From Dehalococcoidia bacterium (lineage in GTDB: Bacteria; Chloroflexota; Dehalococcoidia; Dehalococcoidales; Fen-1064), in the NCBI GenBank assembly GCA_011170375.1, contig DUEV01000001.1, positions 186,001-250,000 of the forward strand: a DNA stretch of 64,000 bases, given 5' to 3'. The notes below the pieces were generated by a model. It did not search any database and was not told the origin of the DNA. It was given only the letters and a program-made list of their open reading frames with translations. A program made the position numbers and the translations under genes. This document shows, one piece after another, positions 42,882-52,146 of the stretch. Numbering within the stretch: position 1 is the first letter of the stretch; the number at the start of each line of letters is the position of its first letter.

Positions 42882-44030
42882 CTACAGTGCTTCGAGGACA
42901 AGCTCGACGATGTCCTTGACCTCGATTTCCTCTTCCTTGTTCATGGTGGTGACGCTGTCTTTGAAGTTGGCCAGGCAGTAAGGGCAGACGGCTGCCATGA
43001 CATTGGCCCCGGCGTCCAGCGCCTGCTCCAGACGGATATCGGAGAAGCGCTCGCCCTTCTTGGTCTCCTCCCAGATGCGGCCACCACCACCGCCGCAGCA
43101 CAAGCTGTTCTCATGGTGGTTAGCCATCTCCACCAGTTCTACACCGGGAATGGCCTCCAGGACCTCTCTCGGCTCATCGTAGACATCGTTGTGGCGACCC
43201 AGGTAGCAGGAGTCGTGGTAGGTAATTTTCTTGTTGATTTCTTTTTTAAACTCCAGCTTGCCCTCTTTGATTAGCTCGGCGAGGAACTGGGTCAGGTGTA
43301 CCACCTCATAATTGCCTTCAAGCTCTGGGTACTCGTTCTTAAAGGTGTGGAAGCAGTGGGGGGAGGCGGTGATTATCTTGGTAACACCGGCCTCGTTGAA
43401 CAGGGCGATGTTGCTCTGTGCCAGGCTCTGGAAAACGCTCTCAGCCCCCGCTTTACGTACACTCTCGCCACAGCAGGAAAGCTCATTGCCGAGTATGCCG
43501 AAGTCAACTCCAGCCTTCTTCAGGACCTCCACCGTGGCCGTAGCAACGCTGGTAAGCTGCGGGTCATAGGAGTTATAGCAGCAGGCCACGTAAAGTATGT
43601 CGGTGCCCTTGGTATGGGTCTTAATATCGAGGCCCTTAGTCCAGTCAAGGCGCTTTTCGCGGTCCTCGCCCTGCGGGTTGCCCACGCTGGAGATATTCTT
43701 TTCCGTAATACGGAGCGAATCGGGGACTCCGCCGATTCCCATCTCGGTAATTGCCCGGCGGAAAGACCGCCAGACATCAATAATCTTGACGCCACGCGGA
43801 CAGCGGTCGACACAGGCGTTACAGGTGACGCACAGCCACATATCCTCATCTTCGAAGTCGGGTAGACCCAGCTGTGCCTGGTGCATCGCCTTGCGTACCA
43901 GGAAGCCCCTGACCAGGTTCCAGGGGCAGGTACCGGTGCAGAGACCGCACTGGTAGCACATCTTAGCGATTTCACCGCCCTCTTCCTTGATGATGTCTAT
44001 TGCGTCCTGAAAGGGTGCTACTGCTTCCAT
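42882..44030 (-). CDS. HdrD-like (Fe-S)-binding protein with two CCG domains
   Basis: 382 residues. N-terminal 2[4Fe-4S] ferredoxin: CYQCGLCTGTCP (near 24) and CVTCNACVDRCP (near 70). Two CCG (cysteine-rich) domains follow: ACCYNSYDP with ELSCCGES, and DSCYLGRHNDVYDEP with NSLCCGGGGGR. This is the layout of HdrD and GlpC-type proteins. It closes the operon that starts at 54903 and is 27 bp after hdrB. It may hold the second catalytic thiol/disulfide-type site or pass electrons to another acceptor. Confidence 0.85.
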   Translation of the reverse strand: MEAVAPFQDAIDIIKEEGGEIAKMCYQCGLCTGTCPWNLVRGFLVRKAMHQAQLGLPDFEDEDMWLCVTCNACVDRCPRGVKIIDVWRSFRRAITEMGIGGVPDSLRITEKNISSVGNPQGEDREKRLDWTKGLDIKTHTKGTDILYVACCYNSYDPQLTSVATATVEVLKKAGVDFGILGNELSCCGESVRKAGAESVFQSLAQSNIALFNEAGVTKIITASPHCFHTFKNEYPELEGNYEVVHLTQFLAELIKEGKLEFKKEINKKITYHDSCYLGRHNDVYDEPREVLEAIPGVELVEMANHHENSLCCGGGGGRIWEETKKGERFSDIRLEQALDAGANVMAAVCPYCLANFKDSVTTMNKEEEIEVKDIVELVLEAL

Positions 44031-44057
44031 CTTGGGTCTTCCCCCTTATATCTCATG

Positions 44058-44924
44058 CTAGATTAAATTCTGTGCCTTCAAGGCCGGTACCGGGTTCTGT
44101 ATATGGCGCTTCATCCAGGACTTGAACTCTTTTTCACTGGTTCCCAGGGACAGTGCCAGCAGCTCACTGAAGTAGAAAGCGGGCACGCCAATAGTCTGTC
44201 TCAGTTCAATGTTTGCCTGGCAGAGTGGACAGGCGGTCACAAGGGCTACTGCTCCAGCGTCAAGGGCTGCCTGGCAGAGGTCATTACAGAGCTTGACGAC
44301 GACGTCGGTCCGGGCGAGCAACAGGCCCCCGCCGCAGCACTCCACTTTATGGCTCCAGTCTACAGGCTCCGCACCGATAGTGGTGAGCAGGTTGTCCATT
44401 ATCATCGGGTTTTCGGGGTCATCGAGCTGGGTGACCTTAGGAGGGCGTACCAGATAGCATCCGTAATAGGCAGCCAGCTTCAGTCCTTTGAGCGGTTTCT
44501 TTACCCGCTCCTGGATTTTTTCAAGCCCGACCTCACGAGCGAATATATCCAGGACATGTCTTGCTTCTATCTTTGCCTGGTAGGGTGCATCGATAATCTG
44601 CTCTATCCTCTGGCGTAATTCATCATTAGCACGGAGGTCGTGGTTGGTCTGCTTGAAGCGGAGGAAGCAGGCGGCACAGGACAAGGCCAGGTCGTGCCCC
44701 AGCTTCTCAGCGATGGCCAGGTTTCTGGCAGGCAGGGCCAGGGAAAGCTCGGGGTCGGTGCAGTGTCCCGAAGAAGCCCCGCAGCAGTTCCAGTCATCCA
44801 ACTCTACAAGCTCCACGTCCAGTAGCTTGGCTGATGCCCGTACCGACTCGTTATATTCCTTGGCTGTTGCCTCAAGTGAACAACCCGGATAGTAGCCGTA
44901 CTTAAGTGTCTTGCTCTCAGCCAT
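44058..44924 (-). CDS. hdrB: Heterodisulfide reductase subunit B-like protein
   Basis: 288 residues. Two CCG domains: YYPGCSLEATAKEYNESVRA with DDWNCCGASSGHC, and AAYYGCYLVRPPKVTQLDDP with HKVECCGGGLLLARTD, plus VTACPLCQANIELRQ. In methanogens HdrB reduces CoM-S-S-CoB at an unusual [4Fe-4S] cluster. In bacteria the substrate is unknown because those coenzymes are absent. Overlaps hdrC by 8 bp. Confidence 0.92.
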   Translation of the reverse strand: MAESKTLKYGYYPGCSLEATAKEYNESVRASAKLLDVELVELDDWNCCGASSGHCTDPELSLALPARNLAIAEKLGHDLALSCAACFLRFKQTNHDLRANDELRQRIEQIIDAPYQAKIEARHVLDIFAREVGLEKIQERVKKPLKGLKLAAYYGCYLVRPPKVTQLDDPENPMIMDNLLTTIGAEPVDWSHKVECCGGGLLLARTDVVVKLCNDLCQAALDAGAVALVTACPLCQANIELRQTIGVPAFYFSELLALSLGTSEKEFKSWMKRHIQNPVPALKAQNLI

Positions 44925-45504
44925 TCTTTTTCTCCGTCTGCTGGAAGATGCGCTTGATGTTTGCCCTTCCCTTTATCTTGTCCGGCAAAACGGCCAGCTT
45001 GCCCCTTGAAAACATGTTGAAACCCATCTTCATATTATTGGGTAGCTCGCTGAGCTTGAAGATATCACGGCTGGTAAGCATATATCGCAGGATTAGCATA
45101 AGCTCGAACACCTTGCCGTAGCTCTTGACACCACCCAGAAAAGTGCGGTGGAACAGGGGCAACGGGGTCTGCTTGGTATACCCTTCGCGGAAGGCAATAT
45201 GCCTCAGGGTGTCCATTATCTGCACTATCTCGATATCATTAGGGCAACGGGTAGCGCAGGTCTCACAGCTAGCACACAGCCAGTAGGTCTTACTTTCCAG
45301 CACCCGATCTTTAAGCCCGAGCTGCACCATCCTCAATAACTGGTGTGGGGCATAGTCGAAGATATAGGCAAACGCACAGCCGGAGCTACACGCCTGACAC
45401 TGGTAGCAGCGTTCCAGGTGGGCGGCGCTGGCCCCAAGTACTTCCTGGGTGAAAGCCGGATCGGCGCTTTCCGTTCCTCGTTCACTGATGAGGCGAACCG
45501 TCAT
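44917..45504 (-). CDS. hdrC: Heterodisulfide reductase subunit C-like iron-sulfur protein
   Basis: 195 residues from ATG 45504, which has TAGGAGAAAA directly before it and overlaps the previous stop codon (ATGA). Two [4Fe-4S] motifs: CYQCQACSSGCA and CASCETCATRCPN. C-terminal helices FHRTFLGGVKSYGKVFELML and MGFNMFSRGKLAVLP follow. It carries electrons from HdrA to HdrB, whose gene follows directly. Confidence 0.92.
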   Translation of the reverse strand: MTVRLISERGTESADPAFTQEVLGASAAHLERCYQCQACSSGCAFAYIFDYAPHQLLRMVQLGLKDRVLESKTYWLCASCETCATRCPNDIEIVQIMDTLRHIAFREGYTKQTPLPLFHRTFLGGVKSYGKVFELMLILRYMLTSRDIFKLSELPNNMKMGFNMFSRGKLAVLPDKIKGRANIKRIFQQTEKKNG

Positions 45505-46631
45505 TTTTCTCCTATCCACTCAAGCTCTTCTTCCTTGAAGGCGGTTGGAGGCAGCTCATCCTCCAGACTGCGCCCCGGGATATAGTCAAAGAGCTTCTGC
45601 ACGTTGGTACCGGTCAGCTGGAATATCTTCAGTAACGGGATGTCATTGGGGCAGGCCTCTTCACAGGCACCGCATCCGATGCAGGAAGCGGCCATATGTG
45701 TCATTCTGGTGAGGTGGAAGAGGAGGGTATCGGTGGGCATACGCATGGCCCCTTTCTTCTCCGCCGCCCCAAGATATTTTTCTGCCTCCAGTTCAAAGGT
45801 AGGAGAAATGAAGAAACACTCCCGGCAATAGCAGACGGGGCAGGCTACACGGCAGTTCTGACACTTGATGCACGGGCCAAAAACGGCGGCCAGTTTATCG
45901 ATACCGCCAATCTCTTCCTTGGTCCGCTCGAAGAACTTCTCCCGGATTCCCTTCATCTTGTCGAGGAGCTGGTCGACCGCGGTCTGACGCTGGGTGGCTG
46001 CCTGACTGTCCTCTTCGGCAGTGAGGCCAAGTCCTTCCAGCAGTTCTTTGCCCTTCTCCGTGCTGGCCAGGAGGACTAGACCCTTGCCCAGGTCCTGCCC
46101 AACCAGGCCGACGGTAAGGTCGGTCATCAGAGGCACGGGGTACTCGCATACCTGGCAGGCTGCCCGAAGCATGGGGTCCTCTTTTCCGTTCCAGGCGGCT
46201 TTCAGGAAGTCATCCGAGGTCTTCTCGGCAGCAAATTTCACGTAGTCACTCACCGAATAAGCCCCAGGGCAGTCGATTCCGATGAGGTAGAGGTTATCAA
46301 GCTGGGCCTGTCTTAGCTTCACCAGTTCAACCAGCGCCCTCAACTCGCAGGGCCGCATCACCACGGCAGTCTTCTTGTTGGCCGGTGTCAGCCTCGTCAT
46401 CGCCTGGATGATTCGGCCAGTGTTTACCGGCATCACCGGGGCGAAGACATCGGCCTGCTCGGCGTATTCAGGGTTGGTAACTAGGCCCTGTACCACGTTG
46501 TTTCCTGCAGGATGCGCCAGAGGCACCAGGATTGCTTCCACGACCTGCTTGTCCAGCAGGTCTTTCAGCAGGGCATTAATACTGCTGCGTATTTTCCCAT
46601 CCTTTACGGTCAGGGTAGCACTTTTTGTCAT
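45501..46631 (-). CDS. Coenzyme F420-hydrogenase/dehydrogenase beta subunit-like protein
   Basis: 376 residues, start supported by GGAGGCAATA. The N-terminal domain (VVMRPCELRALVELVKLRQA, then NLYLIGIDCPGAYS) is the FrhB/FdhB-C flavin domain. A C-terminal 2[4Fe-4S] ferredoxin follows: CIKCQNCRVACPVCYC and CIGCGACEEACPN. FrhB-like proteins pass electrons between F420, NAD(P)H or formate and iron-sulfur partners; here it probably feeds the Hdr complex. F420 dependence is not shown by sequence. Confidence 0.85.
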   Translation of the reverse strand: MTKSATLTVKDGKIRSSINALLKDLLDKQVVEAILVPLAHPAGNNVVQGLVTNPEYAEQADVFAPVMPVNTGRIIQAMTRLTPANKKTAVVMRPCELRALVELVKLRQAQLDNLYLIGIDCPGAYSVSDYVKFAAEKTSDDFLKAAWNGKEDPMLRAACQVCEYPVPLMTDLTVGLVGQDLGKGLVLLASTEKGKELLEGLGLTAEEDSQAATQRQTAVDQLLDKMKGIREKFFERTKEEIGGIDKLAAVFGPCIKCQNCRVACPVCYCRECFFISPTFELEAEKYLGAAEKKGAMRMPTDTLLFHLTRMTHMAASCIGCGACEEACPNDIPLLKIFQLTGTNVQKLFDYIPGRSLEDELPPTAFKEEELEWIGEK

Positions 46632-46640
46632 TATTGCCTC

Positions 46641-47075
46641 CTACAAAGCCCAGTCAGCAGACAAGGGATTCGGGCCTTGTTTCTTTGTCTCCTCGGTGAT
46701 TTCTCTGACCGCTGCGGCGAATTCCGGTCCCTCACTGGCACTTATCCATCTTGTCCAGATGCGGTTTGCGTCCAGTCCCAGGGACTCGAAGATGTTCTGG
46801 AGCATGGCCATCCTTCTTCTTGCCTTGTAATTACCGGATACGTAGTGGCAGTCACCGGGATGACACCCACCCACCATCACAGCGTCGGCCCCGGAAAGCA
46901 GCGACTTAATCAGGTAGACGGGGTCGACGGTGCCACTACACATGACGCGGATCGGATGGAGGTTGGGCGGGTATTGTGCTCTGGTCGTTCCTGCTAGGTC
47001 AGCCGCCGAGGCGGTGCACCAGTTACACAGAAAACCTATTATCTTGGGCTCAAATCCGTTACTACCTTCAGCCAT
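46641..47075 (-). CDS. mvhD: MvhD-like delta subunit ([2Fe-2S]-linking protein)
   Basis: 144 residues. IIGFLCNWCTASAADLAGTT at the N-terminus, RVMCSGTVDPVYLIKSLLSG (about 48-67) and GGCHPGDCHYVSGNYKARRR are the family signature with conserved cysteines of a [2Fe-2S] centre. In methanogens MvhD links the hydrogenase MvhAG to HdrA. No mvhA or mvhG is encoded in this window, so the donor is another enzyme. 19 bp after the large HdrA. Confidence 0.93.
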   Translation of the reverse strand: MAEGSNGFEPKIIGFLCNWCTASAADLAGTTRAQYPPNLHPIRVMCSGTVDPVYLIKSLLSGADAVMVGGCHPGDCHYVSGNYKARRRMAMLQNIFESLGLDANRIWTRWISASEGPEFAAAVREITEETKKQGPNPLSADWAL

Positions 47076-47094
47076 CTATCTTACTCCTTGTGTC

Positions 47095-50000
47095 CTATAG
47101 GACAGCCTCAATCGTGGAGAGCATTTGCTTGTCTCGATACCCCCGTAGTTTGGCGGCGCTATTGGGACAGGCGGCCACACAGGCACCACAGGCCTGGCAG
47201 AGTGCCTCGTCCACCACGGCGACGTGTTCGTCTTCGTCCAGCCATCTGGCATTGAAGGGACAGACAGTAACACAGATGCCACAGAAACTGCATCGTCTTG
47301 CATTGACCTCGGAGACAATCCTGCCAGATTGCAGCTCTTTGCGTGAGAGGATGTTCACGGCCCGCTGGGCAGCTGCCTGGGCCTGAACTATCTCCTCGTC
47401 AAGGTTCCTCGGGGCATTCGCCCGTCCACAGATGAAGATTCCATCGATTACGGTATCGACTGGCCGGAACTTGGTATCCACTTCTCTGAAAAATCCGTCT
47501 TCATTCAGTTCCAGTGAGAGGGTCTCTGCCAGCGCTTGGTTATCTCCAGGGACAATGCCGGTGCTCAGCACCAGCAGGTCGGTGTCTATTTCGAGCTTTC
47601 CGGGAAGAACGGGGTCGTCAACACGGACGGAGATTGCCTTGTCAGTGGCATTTACCTCGGGTGGATTGTCCTGATTAAAGCGGATGAATAGGACACCGGC
47701 CTCTCTCGCCTTCGAGTAGTATTCCTCACGGAATGCATAGGTCATGACATCCCGATTGAGGACGTAGACCTCTGTCTCCGGGCTCTGCTCTTTAATCTTC
47801 AGGGAATTAATAATGGCATCCGAGCAACAGGTGCGGTTGCAGTAGGGGTGTTCCTCATCTCTGGAGCCGACACACTGAATCATAACAACCGTGGACGGTT
47901 TTCCGAGGTTGTCTTTAACAAGAAGCTGTTGTAACTCTTTCTGCGTGATAATTTTGTCACTCTGTCTGTACTGGTACTCGGTAGGCACGTATTCCTCGGC
48001 TCCGGTGGCCACGATTATGGCACCGTGTGTTATCTCAGTGGTCGTGTTGCCGGCTGCCTTCAGTGTGCTGCTGAAATTGCCCGAGCGGCCTTTGACCTCA
48101 ACCACATCGGTTTCGGAGTAGAGGTGTATTTGGGAACTGTTCTTTACCTTTTCACGGAGGTTATTGATAAAGGCTTGTGGGTCCTCGCTACCCAGGCTGT
48201 ATTGTACCTCGGCAGCATGACCATCGGTCTTGGCAGATTTCTCCACAAGATAGGTCTCGAATCCCTGTTCGGCGAGAGACAGGGCGGCGACCATTCCGGA
48301 AATACCAGCTCCGATAACCAGAGCCTGCTGTTCGACTGGCATCGGAGTTGTTCTGAGGGGCTCCTGCATCCTGACCCTGTCTACAGTTGCCGCCAGTATC
48401 TTCTTGGCCTTCTCGGTGGCCTGTTCCGGGTTGTCTTTGTGTACCCAGGCAAGCTGCTCACGGAAATTGACTAGTTGCCAACACGAAGGGTGGATATCGG
48501 CCTCTCGCATTGTATTTCCGAGCAGTCTATGGTAGTGATAGGGAGCGCAAGCAGCAAAGATAACACGGTTAGCGCCTGATTTATTAACACTCTTCTTGAC
48601 CTCTTCCAGCGTTTCTGGCAAGCAGAGGAAAGATACTTCTTCGACACTTGTAATACCAGGCAGGGTCTGGGTAAATTCGGCCACCTGGGCGGTATCGACC
48701 ACGGCAGTGATTTCCTCACCACACTGGCAGAGGAAAACGGCTACTTTGGCCTCCTCATCACTGGCTGCCGAATTTACAGACTCAGTCTCCGCTTCAACAA
48801 GCTGGCCCCGCACTGAAGCGAGTAAGGTTGCGGCTTCACAGGCAGCAGCACCGGCCTGTATTACCGAATCGGCAATATCCGCGGGAGCAGCCGCTGAGCC
48901 ACAGGCATAGATGCCTTCTTTACTCGTTCGGGTCTGCCACCAGCCCTGGTTCTGGATGAAACCCCACTGGTTGACGTCTACTCCCAGTATCTGGCTCAGC
49001 TCGGCAGTGCGGGCTGAGGGGCACTGGGCGGCTGCCAGGACCACCAGGTCATATTCACTACGAATATCAGTCCCATCCTCGGCACGGGCCAGCAGTAGCA
49101 GGTCCTTGGTCTTGGGGTTCTCCCTGATGACGGAGACGCGGGAATGGACGAATTTCACCCCCAGCTCCTGGGCCTGCTGGTAGTAACGATGATAGCCCTT
49201 GCCGAAGGCACGCATGTCCATGTAGAAGATGGTGACTTCGGTATCGGGGTATCGCTCTTTTATCAGTATCGCCTCTTTCAGGGCATACATGCAGCAGGCA
49301 CTCGAGCAGTAATTACGCTCCGTATCTCTGGAGCCGACACATTGTAGGAAGGCGACCTTCTTTGGTACTTTGTCATCGGAGGGGCGCAGCAATTCGCCAG
49401 CAGTCTGGCCACCGGAGGCAAGCAGCCGTTCCACCTGGAGATTGTTGAGGACATTGGCATAGCGGCCGAAGCCATACTGGCCCATCTTGGCGGCATCGAA
49501 CTCCTGAAAACCACTGGAAACGATAATTGCTCCCACAGCTACTTTCTGCGTCTCATCTGGCAAATCGAGGTCGATAGCATTTGTAGGACACACTTCGATG
49601 CACTTGCTGCACTTGGTGCAGGCATCGCGGTCGATGCAGTAAAAATTCGGTATTGCCTGAGGACTGCGGACGTATATCGCCTTGCGCATTTGCAGGCCAT
49701 CGTTATACTCGTCGGGCACCTCAACGGGACAAACTTCGGCGCAGAGTCCGCAGCCGGTGCACCGTTCCGTCTTGACCCAGCGAGACACTGAGTTGATGGT
49801 TACCTCGAAGTTTCCGGCCTCCCCGCTCACCTCTTGAACCTGTGAATTGGGCAGTAGCCCGATGTTCGGGTGGGCCATGTCGCGACGGAGGCAGAACTGG
49901 GAGCAGCCGTCGCGAGAGAAGACGGGCAGTAGTTTACATAACTCACAGCCGTTGTCCGGGAACCACTTATCAAGCTGAGGAACAGTACCGCCGATACCCG

Positions 50001-50112
50001 GGCTGCTATCGACCAGATAGGTCCTGAAACCTGATTCCGCCAGGTCCAGGGCTGCCCTGAGGCCGCCCACTCCGGCACCGACGACTAGAACTGCACCAAC
50101 TTTATCCGCCAT
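47095..50112 (-). CDS. hdrA: Tandem HdrA fusion protein (two HdrA-type halves)
   Basis: 1005 residues; HdrA normally has 650-670. The first half has a FAD loop VVGAGVGGLRAALDLAESGF (about 10-29), CTGCGLCAEVCP and CTKCSKCIEVCP, and QCVGSRDTERNYC. A thiol-rich linker (FLCQCGEEITAVVD) leads to a second half with VIGAGISGMVAALSLAEQGF and QCVGSRDEEHPYC, ending in a C-terminal ferredoxin CSFCGICVTVCP and CQACGACVAACP. Each half should bind one FAD. Gene 26 bp after the previous hdrA. Bifurcation could be distributed over the two flavins, which is inference. Confidence 0.9.
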   Translation of the reverse strand: MADKVGAVLVVGAGVGGLRAALDLAESGFRTYLVDSSPGIGGTVPQLDKWFPDNGCELCKLLPVFSRDGCSQFCLRRDMAHPNIGLLPNSQVQEVSGEAGNFEVTINSVSRWVKTERCTGCGLCAEVCPVEVPDEYNDGLQMRKAIYVRSPQAIPNFYCIDRDACTKCSKCIEVCPTNAIDLDLPDETQKVAVGAIIVSSGFQEFDAAKMGQYGFGRYANVLNNLQVERLLASGGQTAGELLRPSDDKVPKKVAFLQCVGSRDTERNYCSSACCMYALKEAILIKERYPDTEVTIFYMDMRAFGKGYHRYYQQAQELGVKFVHSRVSVIRENPKTKDLLLLARAEDGTDIRSEYDLVVLAAAQCPSARTAELSQILGVDVNQWGFIQNQGWWQTRTSKEGIYACGSAAAPADIADSVIQAGAAACEAATLLASVRGQLVEAETESVNSAASDEEAKVAVFLCQCGEEITAVVDTAQVAEFTQTLPGITSVEEVSFLCLPETLEEVKKSVNKSGANRVIFAACAPYHYHRLLGNTMREADIHPSCWQLVNFREQLAWVHKDNPEQATEKAKKILAATVDRVRMQEPLRTTPMPVEQQALVIGAGISGMVAALSLAEQGFETYLVEKSAKTDGHAAEVQYSLGSEDPQAFINNLREKVKNSSQIHLYSETDVVEVKGRSGNFSSTLKAAGNTTTEITHGAIIVATGAEEYVPTEYQYRQSDKIITQKELQQLLVKDNLGKPSTVVMIQCVGSRDEEHPYCNRTCCSDAIINSLKIKEQSPETEVYVLNRDVMTYAFREEYYSKAREAGVLFIRFNQDNPPEVNATDKAISVRVDDPVLPGKLEIDTDLLVLSTGIVPGDNQALAETLSLELNEDGFFREVDTKFRPVDTVIDGIFICGRANAPRNLDEEIVQAQAAAQRAVNILSRKELQSGRIVSEVNARRCSFCGICVTVCPFNARWLDEDEHVAVVDEALCQACGACVAACPNSAAKLRGYRDKQMLSTIEAVL

Positions 50113-50138
50113 TACGTGCTCCTAATCATTAAACTGGC

Positions 50139-52121
50139 CTAACCGGCCAGACCGACATACTCCTTTGTTGCTTCGTCGATTACATCCATTAGCTGCTTCG
50201 GCCCGAAGTTCTTGAGCTGTAGCGCCTTTGAGGGGCAGTTCACCGTGCAGGCACCGCATCCCTTGCAGAGTGCCTCATTTACTACGGCCAGTCTCTTAAT
50301 CGGGTCGACTTCGATAGCATTATAGGCGCAGATGGCTTCGCAGTAACCGCAAGCACTGCATACTTCCTCATCAACCGAGGCGGTAGCCGCTTCCATCTCT
50401 ACCCGGCCTTTGGATATAAGTTCTATCGCCCGGGCAGCCGCTCCGGTGGCCTGAGCTACTGTGTCCGAAATATCCTTGGGACCCTGGCAACAGCCAACGG
50501 CGAAGATGCCATCCAGCATTGTACCCACGGGGTCGAGCTTGGGATGCCGTTCGAGGAAAAAGCCATCGCGGCTACAGCCCAGCAGGAATACTCGTGAAAT
50601 CTTGTCCGTTTCGGCGCGTGGCGTCATGGCCACGCTGAGGATAACCATGTCTACCGGTATTCGTATCAAAGTCCCCAACAGGGTGTCCTCGCCGACCACT
50701 ATCAGCTTGCCCTTCTCTTCGTCTTCCTGGGTTATATCAGTAACCTGGGCCACCTTACCCCGGATGAAGTTAACGCCGGTATCTGATGCCTCTTTGTAGA
50801 ACTCCTCGTGGCCCTTACCGAAGCAGCGCATATCAATGTACATCTGGTAGACGTCGGCATCAAGTGTTTCCTTGAGGAAGCGAGCATACTTAAGGCTATA
50901 CATGCAGCACACCCGCGAGCAGTACTGCTGGTAGTTTTCGTCCCGGCTGCCGACGCAGTGGATAATGGCAACACTCTTGGGCGCAGAGCCATCCTTGAGG
51001 ACGATATTGCCACCGGTAGGCCCGTTGGTACTAGCCATCCTCTCGAACTCGGGACTGGTAATAACGTTATCGAATCTGCCGTAGCCATACTGGGCGATTG
51101 GAGTGGGGTCGAAGATATCATAGCCGGTGGAGACGATGACGGCACCAGCCTTCACCTCTACTTCTTCGTCTTCCAGTTCAAAGTTAATCGCCTTGGCCGG
51201 GCATGCTTCTTGACAGATGGTGCACTCGCCACTCTGGAAGTGGGTGCAGTGTTCGCGGTCTATGACCGGTATATTGGGTACTGCTTCAGGAAACGGCCGA
51301 TAGATTGCTTTACGCTTACTCAGTCCGTAGTCGAACTCACTGTCCACCTCAACAGGACATTTCTCCCAACAGATACCGCAGCCATCACACTTGGATGCGT
51401 CAATGCTGCGGGCTTTTTTAGTTATTTTGGTCTCGAAATTCCCGATATAGCCAGATAGCTCGGTCACCTCACTGTAGGTTAGCAGTTCGATGTATTCACT
51501 GGCCGCCAGTTGTTTCATCCTGGGAGCGAGAATATCTATAGCTGGTTCCAGGTATGGGAAAGTCTTACCAAGCTGTGCCATGCGGCCGCCGATGCTGGGT
51601 TCTTTCTCTACTAGAAAAACTCTGTGCTCCGAGTCGGCTATCTCCAGGGCAGTCTGTATCCCGGCAATACCGCCACCGACAATGAGGGTGTTGGGATTGA
51701 CCGGGGCAAATTTAGTCTCCAGTGGGTCACGGTAAAGAACGCGCCTTACCCCAGCGGCTACCAGCGCCATTGCTTTTTCGGTCGCTGCCTGCTCATCATG
51801 GCTATGCACCCACGAACAAAGCTCACGGATAGTGGCCATTTCACAGAGATGTGGGTTCAGTCGGGCAGCCTGGCAGGCTTCCCGGAAAGTGCGGAGGTGT
51901 AGGGTGGGGGAGCATGAGCAGACCAGTACCCGATTGAGGTTGAGTTCACGAATGTCATCTTTTATCATGTCCTGTCCCGGGTCGGAACACATAAAGGCAT
52001 AGTGACGCGCCACGACTACCGAATCGAGGCCCTGGGCGTACTCGGTTAGTTTCTCAACATCAAGGTAACCGGCAATGTTTGACCCGCAGTGACATATATA
52101 TACTCCGACTCTTTTCTCCAT
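50139..52121 (-). CDS. hdrA: Heterodisulfide reductase subunit A, typical form
   Basis: 660 residues from ATG 52121; a TTG in frame at 52160 would overlap the upstream gene. N-terminal VGVYICHCGSNIAGYLDVEK, FAD loop IVGGGIAGIQTALEIADSEH (near 145), CDGCGICWEKCP, the CVGSRDENYQQYCSRVCCMY block and the C-terminal ferredoxin CSACGYCEAICA plus CKGCGACTVNCP give the full-length HdrA set. This FAD is the proposed bifurcation site in HdrABC-MvhD complexes. Second gene of the operon. Confidence 0.93.
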   Translation of the reverse strand: MEKRVGVYICHCGSNIAGYLDVEKLTEYAQGLDSVVVARHYAFMCSDPGQDMIKDDIRELNLNRVLVCSCSPTLHLRTFREACQAARLNPHLCEMATIRELCSWVHSHDEQAATEKAMALVAAGVRRVLYRDPLETKFAPVNPNTLIVGGGIAGIQTALEIADSEHRVFLVEKEPSIGGRMAQLGKTFPYLEPAIDILAPRMKQLAASEYIELLTYSEVTELSGYIGNFETKITKKARSIDASKCDGCGICWEKCPVEVDSEFDYGLSKRKAIYRPFPEAVPNIPVIDREHCTHFQSGECTICQEACPAKAINFELEDEEVEVKAGAVIVSTGYDIFDPTPIAQYGYGRFDNVITSPEFERMASTNGPTGGNIVLKDGSAPKSVAIIHCVGSRDENYQQYCSRVCCMYSLKYARFLKETLDADVYQMYIDMRCFGKGHEEFYKEASDTGVNFIRGKVAQVTDITQEDEEKGKLIVVGEDTLLGTLIRIPVDMVILSVAMTPRAETDKISRVFLLGCSRDGFFLERHPKLDPVGTMLDGIFAVGCCQGPKDISDTVAQATGAAARAIELISKGRVEMEAATASVDEEVCSACGYCEAICAYNAIEVDPIKRLAVVNEALCKGCGACTVNCPSKALQLKNFGPKQLMDVIDEATKEYVGLAG

Positions 52122-52146
52122 ATTGCCGTTAAGTACCCGCTTTCCT

